From NCBI GenBank assembly GCA_003024175.1, contig MDYQ01000022.1:124001-188000 (forward strand): a DNA stretch of 64,000 nucleotides, in the 5' to 3' direction. Numbering within the stretch: position 1 is the stretch's first letter; each line of letters begins with the position of its first letter. This document shows positions 1-11,719 of the stretch, piece by piece. The notes under the pieces are model-generated. The model saw only the letters and a list, made by a program, of their open reading frames with translations, was not told where the DNA came from and did no database searches. A program made the translations under genes and the position numbers. The DNA comes from Planoprotostelium fungivorum. Taxonomy: Eukaryota; Evosea; Variosea; Cavosteliida; Cavosteliaceae.

Positions 1-3000
1 CAACATTGAAAAGGTAAAGACATTTGAAATGACGTGTTCTCATCCATGCAGGTTTTACGCAATTCGATGGTCAACGAATTGTTGTGCGATTTATTTCTGT
101 GCATGCCTCCTCTCTTCTCGAGAAATTCTCTCTCCAGTGACGTCATCACGTTCGCAAGGCCAGTACTCCACCTTCTACAACGCTTGGACCGATTGAACCG
201 TTTCATATCAGAGAACGTCGCCATGGACAAGACTTTTCTCGATCTACAACTCGCCAACTCTCGCTCCCGCGACCCCGAATCAGGCAGTGGAGACGAAGTG
301 TACGTCATCGAAACGGCTCACCACTACTCTCCCAATACCGTGGACGATCGCCACGTCATCGTCCCAGGAGCTTCCCACCTCTGCCTGACTTTCGATCCGA
401 GATGCTCCACGGAGGCCAATCAAGATCTGCTCGTGGTGACCGACAGCAAGGGTGAGCCCGTCACACGACCTCTCAGCGGAAAGCCGGAAACGTGGCCGAG
501 GGGGCCAATCGTGGTCGCGGGAGACAGTCTGTCCTTTCACTTCCAGGCCAATGGCTTCAGCACATACTGGGGATACCGTTGTACTGTTTCTCCCGTTTTT
601 CTGTGGACTTTGGACCCTACGAACGGTAATGCATTCGGATGGCTTTACGATAGGGAGGTGTCCGCCAGCTTTCTCCTGAGAACTTGCTTGGAGCAATCGA
701 TGAAGGTGGTGAAAGACAGAGAGGAGACGGACAACGAGGCCTGGCTCGATTCTCCACTGTTTCGTGGAGGATTAGCTCCGCAGAGTCCGCACGAGGGCAC
801 CACCTTTGTACAAGAGTTCACGTCGGGAAAGAAGGACAGCAGTGCGAGGCAATTGATCGACCGCATCGAGAAGAAACTTCCCCACATCAACCCTGTCGTG
901 AACAAAATGGGTGGAGAGGTGAACATCCTTTATCTACGTTCCTTATCTCTAATACAAACAGCCGATCGATATCGCCGTCAGATCTTACATCATCACTCTC
1001 ATCAAACACTCTGGTCTGTTACCATCCATTCTATCGGGTTCGATCACAGCTTCAGAAGAGGAGACGCTCTGCAGATTGTTTTTGGAGGGAAGGAAATTGA
1101 GACAGTGGGTGGCAGCAGAAAGGCGGGAACGATTCCAAAGACAAGAGGAGAACAACAACAACAACGCCGAGGCAGCTCCCGAGGACAATTCGTACGAGAA
1201 ATTCGGTCGAGATATCCTCGAGAAGACGGACCTCCTTCTACAACTCACCACGTGCATCAGCCCACCCGAGGAAGACAATCGATCCCACGCCGTGTCCAAC
1301 TTGTCGGGGAAGAAGAGACAATTCAACAACCTCAATCCAGGTCTCCGATCTTCTATGGATGATCCTTCTATACAAGCTTGGATCGAAATGTTTTCAACTT
1401 GGAAGAAACTGCAGGGACCGACTCGAGTGAATCCATCACCATCGGGTGAGTCGAATTTTATTATCGTTCGATCTACAACGATCACGTGATACTGAAGGAC
1501 GACAGGTGGAAAGACGGTCACGGAGATCATCACTGCCCTGATCAAGGGCTCGGACGTGAAAACTCTGAGAAAACTCGTGGAGAAGAGGATGTCCAGGGCG
1601 AAGGCCAGGATCACCGTTTGCAAGCTTCTCATCGAATCTATCTTTGGACAAGATTCTTCTTCGAACCATTCGGCCATCACCATGACAACCATCAGAGCAG
1701 ATCTAATCTCTGTCATCGGACCCTCCGTACGTAAGATGAAGGAGAAGGAGAGCAGGGGACATTACGCTTCCGGCCTGAGATCCAGTGGAAATTCCCTGGA
1801 AAACTCGACAAAAGAGGCGTTCCAGCAGTTGTACACGAGATTGGTTCGGTTGCTGAGGGATTCGAACACGCTGGCTACTCTGTCTCTCGCTGCCATCGAT
1901 GCTCTTTCTATCAACTGGAACAACAACGAGGATTATGATATCTTACTCAAGGTCTTCCCCGTACTACGCAATCTATTTTTAGGTGATGACGTCATCACTA
2001 CAATGAGAATCTGACGCGTTGTAGACGACATGTCTGCGGTTTCGAACTCGGCCTACAAATTGTATCATGTTCTGTGCATGCAGTGCCTGTCTGCATCACC
2101 CGATCAGAGTGTCGACCACCCCATACAAAAGTACATTCTCGAGAACGTAACTCGAGATTTCATCGATTCCTCCGAGACTTTCCGCAAACTCTCGGCTTCT
2201 TCTGACCCGAAGGATTTCTTTCAGGCAGAAGATCAACTGTGGAATACGATGCTCCTCTTGCACAAGATCAATCTCAGCATCAAGGTGAGAGGAATGCTGA
2301 TTCGTTCATTGAAAGCAATAAGGGTGTGCCACCGATCGAAAAGTTGAATTCTGTCATCACATTGATCTGCCAGATCTGTCGGATGGGTACGATCCGTCTA
2401 CAACGATTAGGATTACGTCTGCTCCGAAGGTGGGAAAATTGTCCGAATTTCACTCAATTCTCCCAGATATCTTCCAGCCATGTCACCGAAGCTACTGCCA
2501 GAGTCATTCAGCCTTGATGAAAAGACAGAAGGCTTCGTCGAGTCCATTCTACAACGTATCGGCCAACACGCCGCTATCCAAGACACGACTCCATCTACAA
2601 CGAGCCCGGAAGTCATCCGCTTCAACGGACATTCCGCAGCCACCATCACCGGAGAACTGATCTCATTTCTGCGATTCTTCCTGCGTGCTAACGAAGAGTG
2701 GTCCGCCCACGTCCGCGATTGCACCTCCGCCCTCCTCGAAGCCTGCGATCTCTCTCCATCTACAACGAGCCACTCCACCCTGGCCGCGCTGCAGGTCATG
2801 GGCGGTGATAATTTTTCGGCGGGACGATCTGGGGGAAGGGTCAGAGTGAAGGCAACGAGAGAAGAAGGAACGATGATCCATTACGATCGTACCTCAACCA
2901 GATGTCTCATCATCTTGGACTCCAGCGCATCGAAAATCGCATCCTGCGATCCAGACAAATTGGAAGCCATCACCGAAATTTCATTGGAAAAGGGAGTCTT

Positions 3001-6000
3001 CAAGTTGACCCACGGAATTTCTTCGACGTTTCAGCGGCTGATGGAGAGACTGAGGGTGAAGAAGGAGGAGAAGAAGGAGAGGGAGGAAGTGAAGAAGGAG
3101 GAGAGTCAGTGGGCCTGTGAGATCTGCACTCTATTCAACGAACCCCATTCTACCGTGTGCAGCATGTGTGGTACGAGGAGAACAAAAGAGGAGTCCTCTC
3201 AAGAGGTGGATTTCTATTCATCCTTCGTTCTCAATTTCATTCATTCTCTATTTTATTTACTCTCTTTTAACTCGTACGTAAAGGTCAGCATGGACATTGC
3301 CGAGGAAACACAACACCAGAGGGAAGATCTATTCATCGTACAATTGAGATCCTCCTGCATGAGAGCCTTAGACGTTCTATTAGAAGACAGAGAGAACGCC
3401 AGAATCTTCATGCAGGCCGGCGGGGTTGAATCCATGATGAAGTTATCTTCACAACCGACACCTCTACAAGAATTCAAGACGGTCGAACAACTCCAGAGCT
3501 TAGAAGATCGTCTCGTCCAATTGTTCTACGAGGTGACCCACAGATTCTCCACGTCGTGGAGCTGATTCTCCACAGCGCAGCCGTAACATCTCCACGGATC
3601 ACAGTGGTGGCCGCAGGCAGAATCAATGCGACATGATATCCCACTCTCCCTTCGCAGGCCTTCCCATCAATCTCCCAACGCTTCTCCATCGTTCCTCTTC
3701 TAAGAGACTCTTGTTCCCAGACGAAGACGGTCGAGTCATCGTGAAGGACCCAAACGATCACAGCGGCACTGGATTAGCCAGGGCCAACTGTGTCATACCC
3801 AATTCGATTCCGTCGTTCTATTTCGAGATCACTCTGATGGAGAAGGGCACGGGAAGAGGTGGGTGATGACGTGGAATGACGTGGAATGACGTGACAAAGA
3901 GATGTTGAAGTCTTCTTCGGGGAGTAAGATGGAGATCGACGATGACGACAGTGGTATCACTTGCATCGCCATAGGTTTGTACAGAGAGGGTACCGAATTA
4001 GAAGGTGAGATGATGGTCGATAATATGATGTACTCCTCTCATGTTCCATCTATAGAAGATGTCTCTTAAAATCATGATGTTGATGGTGAATAGGACTTCC
4101 CGGAAATGACAACAGCTTCGCTCTACAATCGGACGGAAAATTATGCCACAACGTCAACTCTCTCCGCGCGTCACGCATCGTAGAACGAGATTTCATCGAA
4201 AAATTCACCACCGGTGACACCATGGGCTGCGGCTGGGACATTAAGACCGGAAGACTCTGGTTCACGAAGAACGGTCGTTTCCTGGGAAACGGCTTCGACG
4301 AAGTCCACGGAAGATTTTATCCGGTCGTTTGGTTAGATTCTCCGGACACCAAGATCAAGATCAATTTTGGAAACGACGCATTTACGTACGATTACGCGTC
4401 GACCGTGTCGACAGAGTACATGGAGTCCGTTGTAGAGAGAGGAAAGATCGCCAATACCATGAGTGCCGCGGAGTTACGCAGGAGAGCCATGGCAGAAGAT
4501 CTCATGATGATGATGGACATCTTCCCTCTGGAGGTAAACCTTAAAACCGATGTACACCCCCTCACATGCCCAGGTCTGCATCGTCGCATTGGAGAAGAAC
4601 AAGGACGATCCGAATTATGCCGCGGGGTGGTTGATTGAGAATGGAATGAAAGAGTTAGAGAGGATGTCAGACGAGATGATCGCCAGGAGTGAGAGGGAGA
4701 GCCGAGAGAGAGAAGAGAAGGAGATGATGGAGGCCATCATGAGAGAGCAGAAGCTCCTGGGACAATTCCAGGAAGAGCAATTACCCGAGGCACAGAACAG
4801 TCCCAACGGTGGGTCACATTCAGATGAAACTTCTCATTCTGATGAAACGAAGAGGAGGGTGACTATCAGTTGGAGAATCGAGAGGCTTCGAGACTTTTAG
4901 ACGATGAGATGGGAGCAGAGACACCAGTACAGATCGACAGACGTCAACACGAAGACACTCCTTCCCAGGAAGAATGGAGAATCGAAGACGTATCCCCCGG
5001 CACCCTCATACGCATCGATACGTCGGATAATTTAAATGTCCCGATATGGTTGAACGGTAAGACATTGGAGGGAAGGACTGGAATCTCCCGAAGAGTGGAT
5101 GTCAGTGGTACGAGGATCTACGTGGAGGTGAACGATCTGGAGCGTAATTACGTATACTCCATCTGGGTCCCTTTCTCTCGATTGAGGAAGCCCACTGGAT
5201 TGTGGCAGGTGAGAAGATGTTCGTTGTAGATGGTCAAGTTGAACGTGCTTAGGATCCCTGCAATCACCTCCAAACCGGAAAACTCATCGAATCGGATAAA
5301 CTGACGGAAGAATTACTCCGAGTGGAGACGTCGTTGACCATCCTGCAGGCCAGGAGGTGATTGAAATCTCAATGAAATCTCCCGATGACATCCATCAGAT
5401 CCGTCTTACGCCTCATCACCTCGTGGGAAGATTTCCCATTCAGACAACTCTGCGAACACTCGATGGACACTGTCACCCAACTGCTCAGACTCGCCGCCGC
5501 CGAAAATTTGACCAGCACGAACGATCGATCGGTGGACATCACGACATTCAACACGAAGGTCATGGAGGCATTCAAGATGAAACTCACCACCTTGGCTTCT
5601 GAATCGGTGAGGAGATGTTCTGGCTCGATGTAGACTGACGTGAAATGTCAGGGAGAATTGGGTGGAAATCTCATCGAAATTCTGACGAACGAGTGTATCG
5701 CGCATTTGAAGAGAGCGGTGGAATGCCCCCCACCGGTTCTACTGGAAGAGTCTTCACACCCGTACGAAAACAATGTCGACATTCGAAAAGAGCTGCACAT
5801 AAGAGGTGACCATATTTAGACTAGGCCATCCTAGAGGCTGATCTATCTTTAGGAGCATCGAAGCTGGTCATACGCTTCGACGGACAATCGAATCTGCATC
5901 GATCGGACATCATGACGAGATGTTCCTTCTACAGAGATCCCAACTACCAAGATCTCATTGTCTCTTTCAAAGGAAATCAATTCAACACCACTCTCATCAA

Positions 6001-9000
6001 TAGCGACCGTGTTTACATGCGTTTCACATCGGGTGATTTTCTTCGGATTTTCTGTGATGATGGATGATGACGTCATCGAGAAGAATATCGTTGACTCGAT
6101 CAGGTTATGGAGAAAGGTTCTGGGGATATCGATTCTGGGTGTTGCCCCTGTCACTTCGCCTCAACGATGAACAGGCGATCAACCATCAGAACTTTGAGCT
6201 AGGCTACTGGCTATTGGAGCTATTATTAGAACACTCCACGCACAGCTTGAGACTGTCCGATCTGTACACTGCCCTGGTGTATTACGTCACCAACACGAAG
6301 AGGTCAGCCAGAGCCAGAGGAATCCAACTCTTACTACGCCTCCTTCGAGTTTTCACCGAAAAGTCATCGGAAAACTCTAGCGTACTGGATCTGAAGCAGC
6401 TGGAAGACATGAGAGACTACATGGAAGAGAGGTACACGAGAGAGAGCAAAGAACAAGGAGTCCTCTATTCCACGATGCTACAGTCGCTGGTCGAGCTACT
6501 CACCGTGGTCAGACTCGCCCAGAATCAGAAGAAGAGTGACGTAGAAGAAACTTCTCGGAATCTCACCGAATACCTGGGAGCGAGGAAACTCAAATTGAAC
6601 CGTGTGACGCTCTACAACGGAGAACACAAGAGAAAATCCGTAGACATCACGAGTGAGATGCAGAAGGTAGTCGACGAGCAGTACGGCTCTGTCATGCTTG
6701 TCATTCCCACACATCATTCCATGTCACCTGTCATTGCCATGTCAGAGAGTACGCTGGGTGGTCTGTCAGAGAACCACATCATCGAGATCTCCTACCAATA
6801 CGTAGATTCCGCGGGGAAGGTACGTACGTACGTCGATGGAGAATTGATGGGAAAACAGGTGACGCAGAACAAGACCGTCAGCGCGAAACAAGGAGAAGCG
6901 TTGGAGATCGAGGAGGAATCATGGTTCGAACACATGGTCAATGTGGCGGAGAACATTCAATCGATTCATTCCACGGGAAGTTTCACTCCTTCTCTGTGTA
7001 CGGAGGCTTACTACATGACTCGTTTCTTCAGGAAGCATCACTGGCCCATCGTCAACGAGGTGAAATTTCACCCCGAACGACGGATTTAGGGTTTAACCGA
7101 TCTGACAGATCGCTCTGTTTCCCGAGATCGGTATCTCCGTTCCACCCCCCTCAACCCATTACCCTCTCGAGAATTTCTCTCTCAGCTTCTCTCTCTTATT
7201 ATCTCTGGGTGGACAGCAGGGTAGAAACAAATTGATCCTCTGCAAAGGAAGATCTATCGAGAGGGCCTCACCTGCCGTCACACTCCATTCAGAAGAGAAC
7301 CACATCGTCTTCCAATTGTCCACCACCCATCGATTAGAGAGTGAGATCGATTTCGAACCCCACTCCCTTGCTTTTTTTTTACTTAACCAGGTGTCACCTC
7401 TTCTACCCCCATTCCTCTCAAGACGTGGACTCACGTGACCTGCGTGTACGACAGTGACAGCATGAACATCTACATCGATGGAAAATTGGAAGGAACGAGG
7501 AAAGTGAAGGGAAGGGTCATCTACAACGAGCATCCCTTCTTCGTGGGACGATTACCCACGGAAATGAATTCCGAGGCGGTATCACAAGGTATGGAGGGCA
7601 TGGTCAAAGACATGAATTTACACTACCGCTCTCTCAACGCCAACGAAATCAAACAACTCTGCGAGCAGGGAACGGTGATTTCGATCGTCTACATCGTTGT
7701 AGATTGACGTGAACAGACGCAAGAGGAGAGCAGTATGGCCATCGTGAAGAAAGACATGCAGGTCTTAGAGAGGCAGACGCCAGCTTGGAACGGAAGATCA
7801 GACGCAGAATTAGCCGAGATGGTATCGAAACTAGTTGAATCGACAGGTTTCGATTCGTTCGAAGTCACTGCAGACAAATTGTTGACCCTCCTATTGAACA
7901 CGGACAACGGCCGATCGATTGCCGCCAGGTGAAATATTCGAAATTTGAAATCGTGTTGATGGCGGGAAGGTACAACAAACTACTGCACGGAGTTTCGTCG
8001 GAATTTCTGCAGTGGAGGTATCACGTGCTCCTCCTCTTCAACTTGAAATTACGCTCCGTCCTCTCCATCATCGACTTCGGACAGTCCGAATTCCGATGGA
8101 GCATCAGCCATTCCCTGGGAAGATTACGTACGTACATCATGAGAGAGACCAAGATGGCGTTGTGGAATGAGATCATCTCTTCTACAAACACGAGTCGACA
8201 TCGTCCATCTGTAAACATCAACCGACCTAGAGCTCTGAAAGCGAGGGAGAAGGGAGATCCAGAAGGTATTTTATTTCATTTTATTCTCGTTCAACGATCA
8301 CAGGAAGCAAATCGGTCTTTGGACAATTGTACAGACAGTTACACTTTGTACCACCGTCCCAATTGAGGAGATTGGGACAGATCTGGACGGTGGAATATTC
8401 TGGAGAGGGTGGCACGGATGCAGGAGGTCTATTCCGTGATTGCATCTCTCACATCTGTATCGATCTACACTCGAATCACGTTCCTCTCTTCATCCCCTGC
8501 CCCAACGCCAAAGGTTTCGGCGACAACCAAGGTGAAATTTCCGTCGATATTCTCGGAAATTTCTGAAATATCTCAGAGAAATTCGTACCGAATCCGGGGG
8601 CAACGTCCACACTACAACTCTCCATGTTCTCCTTCGTGGGAAAACTGATGGGTGTTGCCATGAGAGCCAAGCACGTTCTAAATTTAGACTTACCCTCCAT
8701 CGTGTGGAAGTACCTCGCCGGATATTCCCATGGGAAATCTGACACTTCCGGTGTCATAGACCTGTCAGACGTGGAGTCCATCGATGCACTGTCCGTGAAG
8801 ATGATGCAAGAGCTGATGAACGCAAAGCCAGAAGAACACGATGAGGGGACACTACTCGAAGACCTCATCGATCTCGAATTCGTCACGACGTCGACAGACG
8901 GGAGGGAGGTGGGAGGCCGGAGCGGCTCGTTGTAGATGGTGACTCCTCCAGGTCGAATTGATTCCGTCGGGATCGGAAGTGAAAGTGACATGGGAGAACA

Positions 9001-9617
9001 GAGAGAAGTTCATTCAACTCTTGTCCGAGTACAAGATGAGAGAATTCGAGGAACAGATGAAAGCCATGAGGAGAGGACTGGCAACGATCGTGCCTCAGAG
9101 TCTGATGTCTCTCTTCACGTGGAACGAATTAGAACTCAGCGTGTGTGGAAAGAGGGAAGTCAACTTGCAGCTGTTGAGAGAGAACACGAATTATTCCGGT
9201 TATTCTCCGGACGATCCACACGTACACATGTTCTGGGAGGTGATTGACGTTTTATTTCGTTTTATTTTATACTCAACGTGTTAGGTGATGGAGAGCTTCT
9301 CGAACGAAGAGAGACAGATGCTACTGAGATTCGTGTGGGGCAGATCTAGACTACCTCTCACGTCTGCAGACTTTGAACAAAAGTTTGTCGTCTTGACGAC
9401 GTCTCACAATTCGGACACCACCCTACCTGTCTCTCACACTTGTTTCTTCCAATTAAAACTACCTCGATACAGCTCCGTCAAAGTCATGAGGTGAAGTTTA
9501 TTTTATTTTGTTTTATTTACAGAAATTAGGAGTAAGCTGTTGTACGCTATCACTGAAGGAACGGCGATCGATACCGACCACGCTGCACAGGACGTAAATT
9601 GGGACGACGAGAATTAA
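1..9617 (+). CDS. Giant HECT-type E3 ubiquitin ligase, 5' end outside window
   Basis: Transfers ubiquitin to substrates through a C-terminal HECT domain. The HECT domain runs from about 8300 to the stop at 9615-9617. The catalytic-type Cys is in HTCFFQLKLP (codon 9441-9443), preceded by the PRLPLTS-like segment typical of the family. Upstream, in order, are a beta-sandwich region with FDPRCSTE and WGYRCTV (about 350-590, a pattern I associate with ZZEF1/HECTD4-like proteins), a RanBP2-type zinc finger with CxxC...CxxC (3110-3181), a SPRY domain (about 3700-4400, GWDIKTGRLWFTKNG), a UBA domain split by an intron (about 4489-4650), a LamG/concanavalin-like domain (about 6700-7680, YIDGKLEG) and then HECT. 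Roughly twenty short introns interrupt it, for example 14-51, 1984-2024, 7675-7716 and 9240-9284. The architecture is closest to HERC/HECTD4-type giants; the exact orthologue is not determined. The window opens inside an exon, so the N-terminus is missing. Confidence 0.88.
1984..2024 (+). other. Intron with TGACGTCA palindrome and TGACGCGTTGTAG acceptor
   Basis: A 41-nt GT-AG intron in the HECT gene. It starts GTGATGACGTCATCAC, a perfect palindrome, and ends TGACGCGTTGTAG. The same 13-nt acceptor tail occurs at 26099-26111 (surface glycoprotein gene) and, on the minus strand, at 61605-61617 (receptor pseudokinase gene). TGACG is likely the branch-site region. This is one of the clearest examples of shared intron tails between unrelated genes. 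Confidence 0.75.
7675..7716 (+). other. Intron with TCTACATCGTTGTAGA hairpin
   Basis: A 42-nt GT-AG intron in the HECT gene. The inverted repeat TCTACATCGTTGTAGA lies at 7688-7703 and is followed directly by TTGACG and the CAG acceptor. Near-identical hairpins sit in introns of the LRR gene (20872-20920, minus) and the OPT transporter (58541-58591, plus). The tail CGTTGTAGATTGACGTGA (7695-7712) recurs at 33749-33766 in the peptidase gene. Confidence 0.75.
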
Positions 9618-10373
9618 ATTTTGAGCGTTCGTTTTATATACTTTACACGATTTACATTGATAGTGACCTTGATTGTGTGGAACATCACTGTAGCATAGAA
9701 CGTTTCACTTTCCTTGTCTACTCAATGGTTCCAGACCTTACGCTTTTGTTCGTGAACGATGAAACATGTTCTCATCGATTGTTGGACAAGTTGGGGGATC
9801 ACAGCTCCTGATTCCTCCTTCAGTCGAAACTTCTAAAGGAGTCGACCAGATGTGTTGTAAGAGTAGGTCCCTCTCACACTCTTTGGGGTTACAGTTGATT
9901 GACAGATGATGAGATGATGACACCATCTGGCCAGTCGAAGCGTGTTTCAAAGGAAGACCAACGGTACATATACATGCAGTGATAATAGGTGTGCATCTGT
10001 GGATGTTAGAAGAGTCCTGCATTGGTAACGGACTTCATCATAAAGTACGTTAGCACAGCATGCATGTAGAGCATTTTTGCCTTGTCTCTTAATGCATGGC
10101 ATACCTGATGTTGGTCAATGTGAGAGCAAATAGAGAACAAACCTCTTCCAGAGGCAAGAGGATGCTCGGTTTGTAGACAGCTATGATGACGAGGGCGTCA
10201 CAGAATAATGGTCATGATTTGCATCTGGCTTCTTTTTCGTAATAGCCCTTCTGTAGTGTACGGATGTCTTGTTGCGTAATACAACCAGTTCAGCATCACC
10301 AAATAATTCCCGGTACGGCTGCCACTCTACAATAGCAAAGTATCTTTATTCCTCATGGACTATTGATGCCAAA
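9618..10373. other. Gene-free stretch downstream of the HECT ligase
   Basis: No reading frame here has codon use or homology that I can support. The stretch is visibly richer in A and T than the flanking genes. It is the left part of a longer decayed region (9618 to about 13.2 kb) that contains repeat copies and gene fragments. Part of the first few hundred bases must be the 3' untranslated region of the HECT gene. Confidence 0.5.
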
Positions 10374-10471
10374 GGTAAATCAGGGAGAACAGCTGCAAGA
10401 AGCGGACTACAAAGGAGATAATTGTAATTACACCTCAATGTCCATGCTGAAAATATCTAGTCTTTTCAAAC
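10374..10471 (+). repeat. Dispersed repeat, copy 1
   Basis: About 100 nt starting GTAAATCAGGGAGAACAGCT and ending near CTTTTCAAA match 11058-11160 in the same orientation. There are scattered substitutions and a small insertion (ATACTGC) in the second copy. It has no coding potential. Both copies lie close to tRNA-Met-like sequence, suggesting they are parts of one larger decayed duplicated unit. Confidence 0.75.
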
Positions 10472-10589
10472 AGTCAGCCCAATCTCTCAATACCATTATT
10501 TTTCTGTTTTGACTCATGCAATGGGTTTATCGCAATGTCAATCCTCTCTTCCTGCACTACTTCATTGAGTCTTGGACCCTTCATGTTGC

Positions 10590-10645
10590 TCATGCCAAAT
10601 AGCCTTAGATCAATATGCCAGTTGTGGTGTTGATCACCTATCATT
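10590..10645 (+). repeat. Weak diverged repeat, partner at about 11585-11645
   Basis: The segment around ATCAATATGCCAGTTGTGG resembles GTCAATATGCAACTTGTGA near 11613-11632, and both are followed by TTGATCAC or TTCATCAC. Similarity is modest but continues for about 40 nt in the same orientation. This is consistent with an old duplication inside the gene-poor block that also contains the two tRNA fragments. Confidence 0.4.
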
Positions 10646-10825
10646 AACATTGATCATAAGCACAATGCTTGTTGTTGATCACTCTTAAACAGCTTTTTTC
10701 TCCTCACTAATTTCATCCTTCATCTTGATGACAGCTATCTTGTTATTCATTGCTCGTTTATTATCCTTGTGATATACATTGGATCTATCATTTATTCCAG
10801 ACTCATTTCATGATTGCCAACATCA

Positions 10826-10882
10826 GTCTGCATAGCTTGTCAGAGGTCTCATATCTACAAATCAATAGGGTAATTCTGAGGT
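10826..10882 (+). pseudogene. Degenerate tRNA-Met copy
   Basis: It begins GTCTGCATAGC and continues GAGGTCTCATATCTACAAAT, matching the intact tRNA-Met at 11720-11811 including its 19-nt intron. The D arm is partly deleted, and the T arm and 3' acceptor strand are missing after 10882. Because the intron is retained, this is a DNA-level copy and not one made from mature tRNA. Confidence 0.6.
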
Positions 10883-10977
10883 CTATGGGTGAGTGGAGAT
10901 TGTTGTACATCACATTAGAAAATAATATAACCTATCTGCAACGATATTTTCAAAGCCCTCAAGGTCAGTTGACATCT

Positions 10978-11047
10978 GTCTGCGTAGCTCAGTCGGTTAG
11001 AGTGTAGGTCTCATATCTACAATTTCCAAACAGAGAAATCCTTAGGA
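10978..11047 (+). pseudogene. Truncated tRNA-Met copy
   Basis: The first 45 nt (GTCTGCGTAGCTCAGTCGGT onward through the anticodon stem and into the intron) are identical to the intact gene at 11720. The sequence then diverges, with a remnant AAATCCT near 11036. No T arm or 3' acceptor strand follows. It cannot fold as a complete tRNA, so I call it a fragment. Confidence 0.7.
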
Positions 11048-11057
11048 TTTCCAAACG

Positions 11058-11160
11058 TAAATCAGGGAGAACAGCTGCATACTGCAAGAAGTGGACTACC
11101 AAGGAGATAATCATAATTACACCTCAATGTCCACACTGAAAATAGCTAAATTTTCAAAAG
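11058..11160 (+). repeat. Dispersed repeat, copy 2
   Basis: Second copy of the roughly 100-nt repeat at 10374-10471. It is followed, as in copy 1, by CTTTTCAAA/TTTTCAAAA. It lies immediately after the truncated tRNA-Met copy at 10978-11047. Divergence is perhaps 10 percent by eye, so the duplication is not recent. Confidence 0.75.
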
Positions 11161-11440
11161 ATTGCTTTGCTGAACATGCTGAGGGGCAGAGGAAATCTGA
11201 GATAACACCAAAATGGTGAAAAAATAAAATAACTGTTTTACTTTTGCAAGAATCCTACCCACTGTTTGATGGACATCTCTTGTCAGCATATTGTTATGAT
11301 AGTTTGTTATATGTTGATCTTCATCTGGTGGCAAGGACTATCATACTGATCAAAATTGAGCGTCTACAAGCAGAGATAGAAGGAAAAAGTCCGTTTTACT
11401 TTTTTGTTGGGTGTTTTACTTTTTTGTCAGTCTGGTGTTG

Positions 11441-11554
11441 TCTTCCAAAAGTTGTGGGCAGCCCAAGAACTCATTTGGGTGATCAAATCATCATGTCAAT
11501 CTCTCATCACTGCCTCTTCATCATCATTCCTCCACTGATCATCCATCTTTCATC
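11441..11554 (+). pseudogene. Fragment copied from the M1 aminopeptidase gene
   Basis: TCTTCCAAAAGTTGTGGGCA and the following CAGCCCAAGAACTCATTTG match the exon at 34425-34462 of the M1 peptidase gene with only a few changes. The similarity runs on into the following intron (CACTACCTCTTCATCATCA-like, partner end near 34545). The copy therefore includes an exon-intron boundary, so it arose by DNA duplication and not from spliced mRNA. It is too short to encode anything. Confidence 0.75.
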
Positions 11555-11719
11555 AGCAACAACACCTGATCAAGCCTCTAGCCCTTATGTTTTGAATGCG
11601 AGAATATCCTCAGGTCAATATGCAACTTGTGATGTTCATCACATATCGACACGGACCAATTATATGATTACAATAAATATTGCATTATTACCACATATTC
11701 TATAAAATCGCCGTCATTA

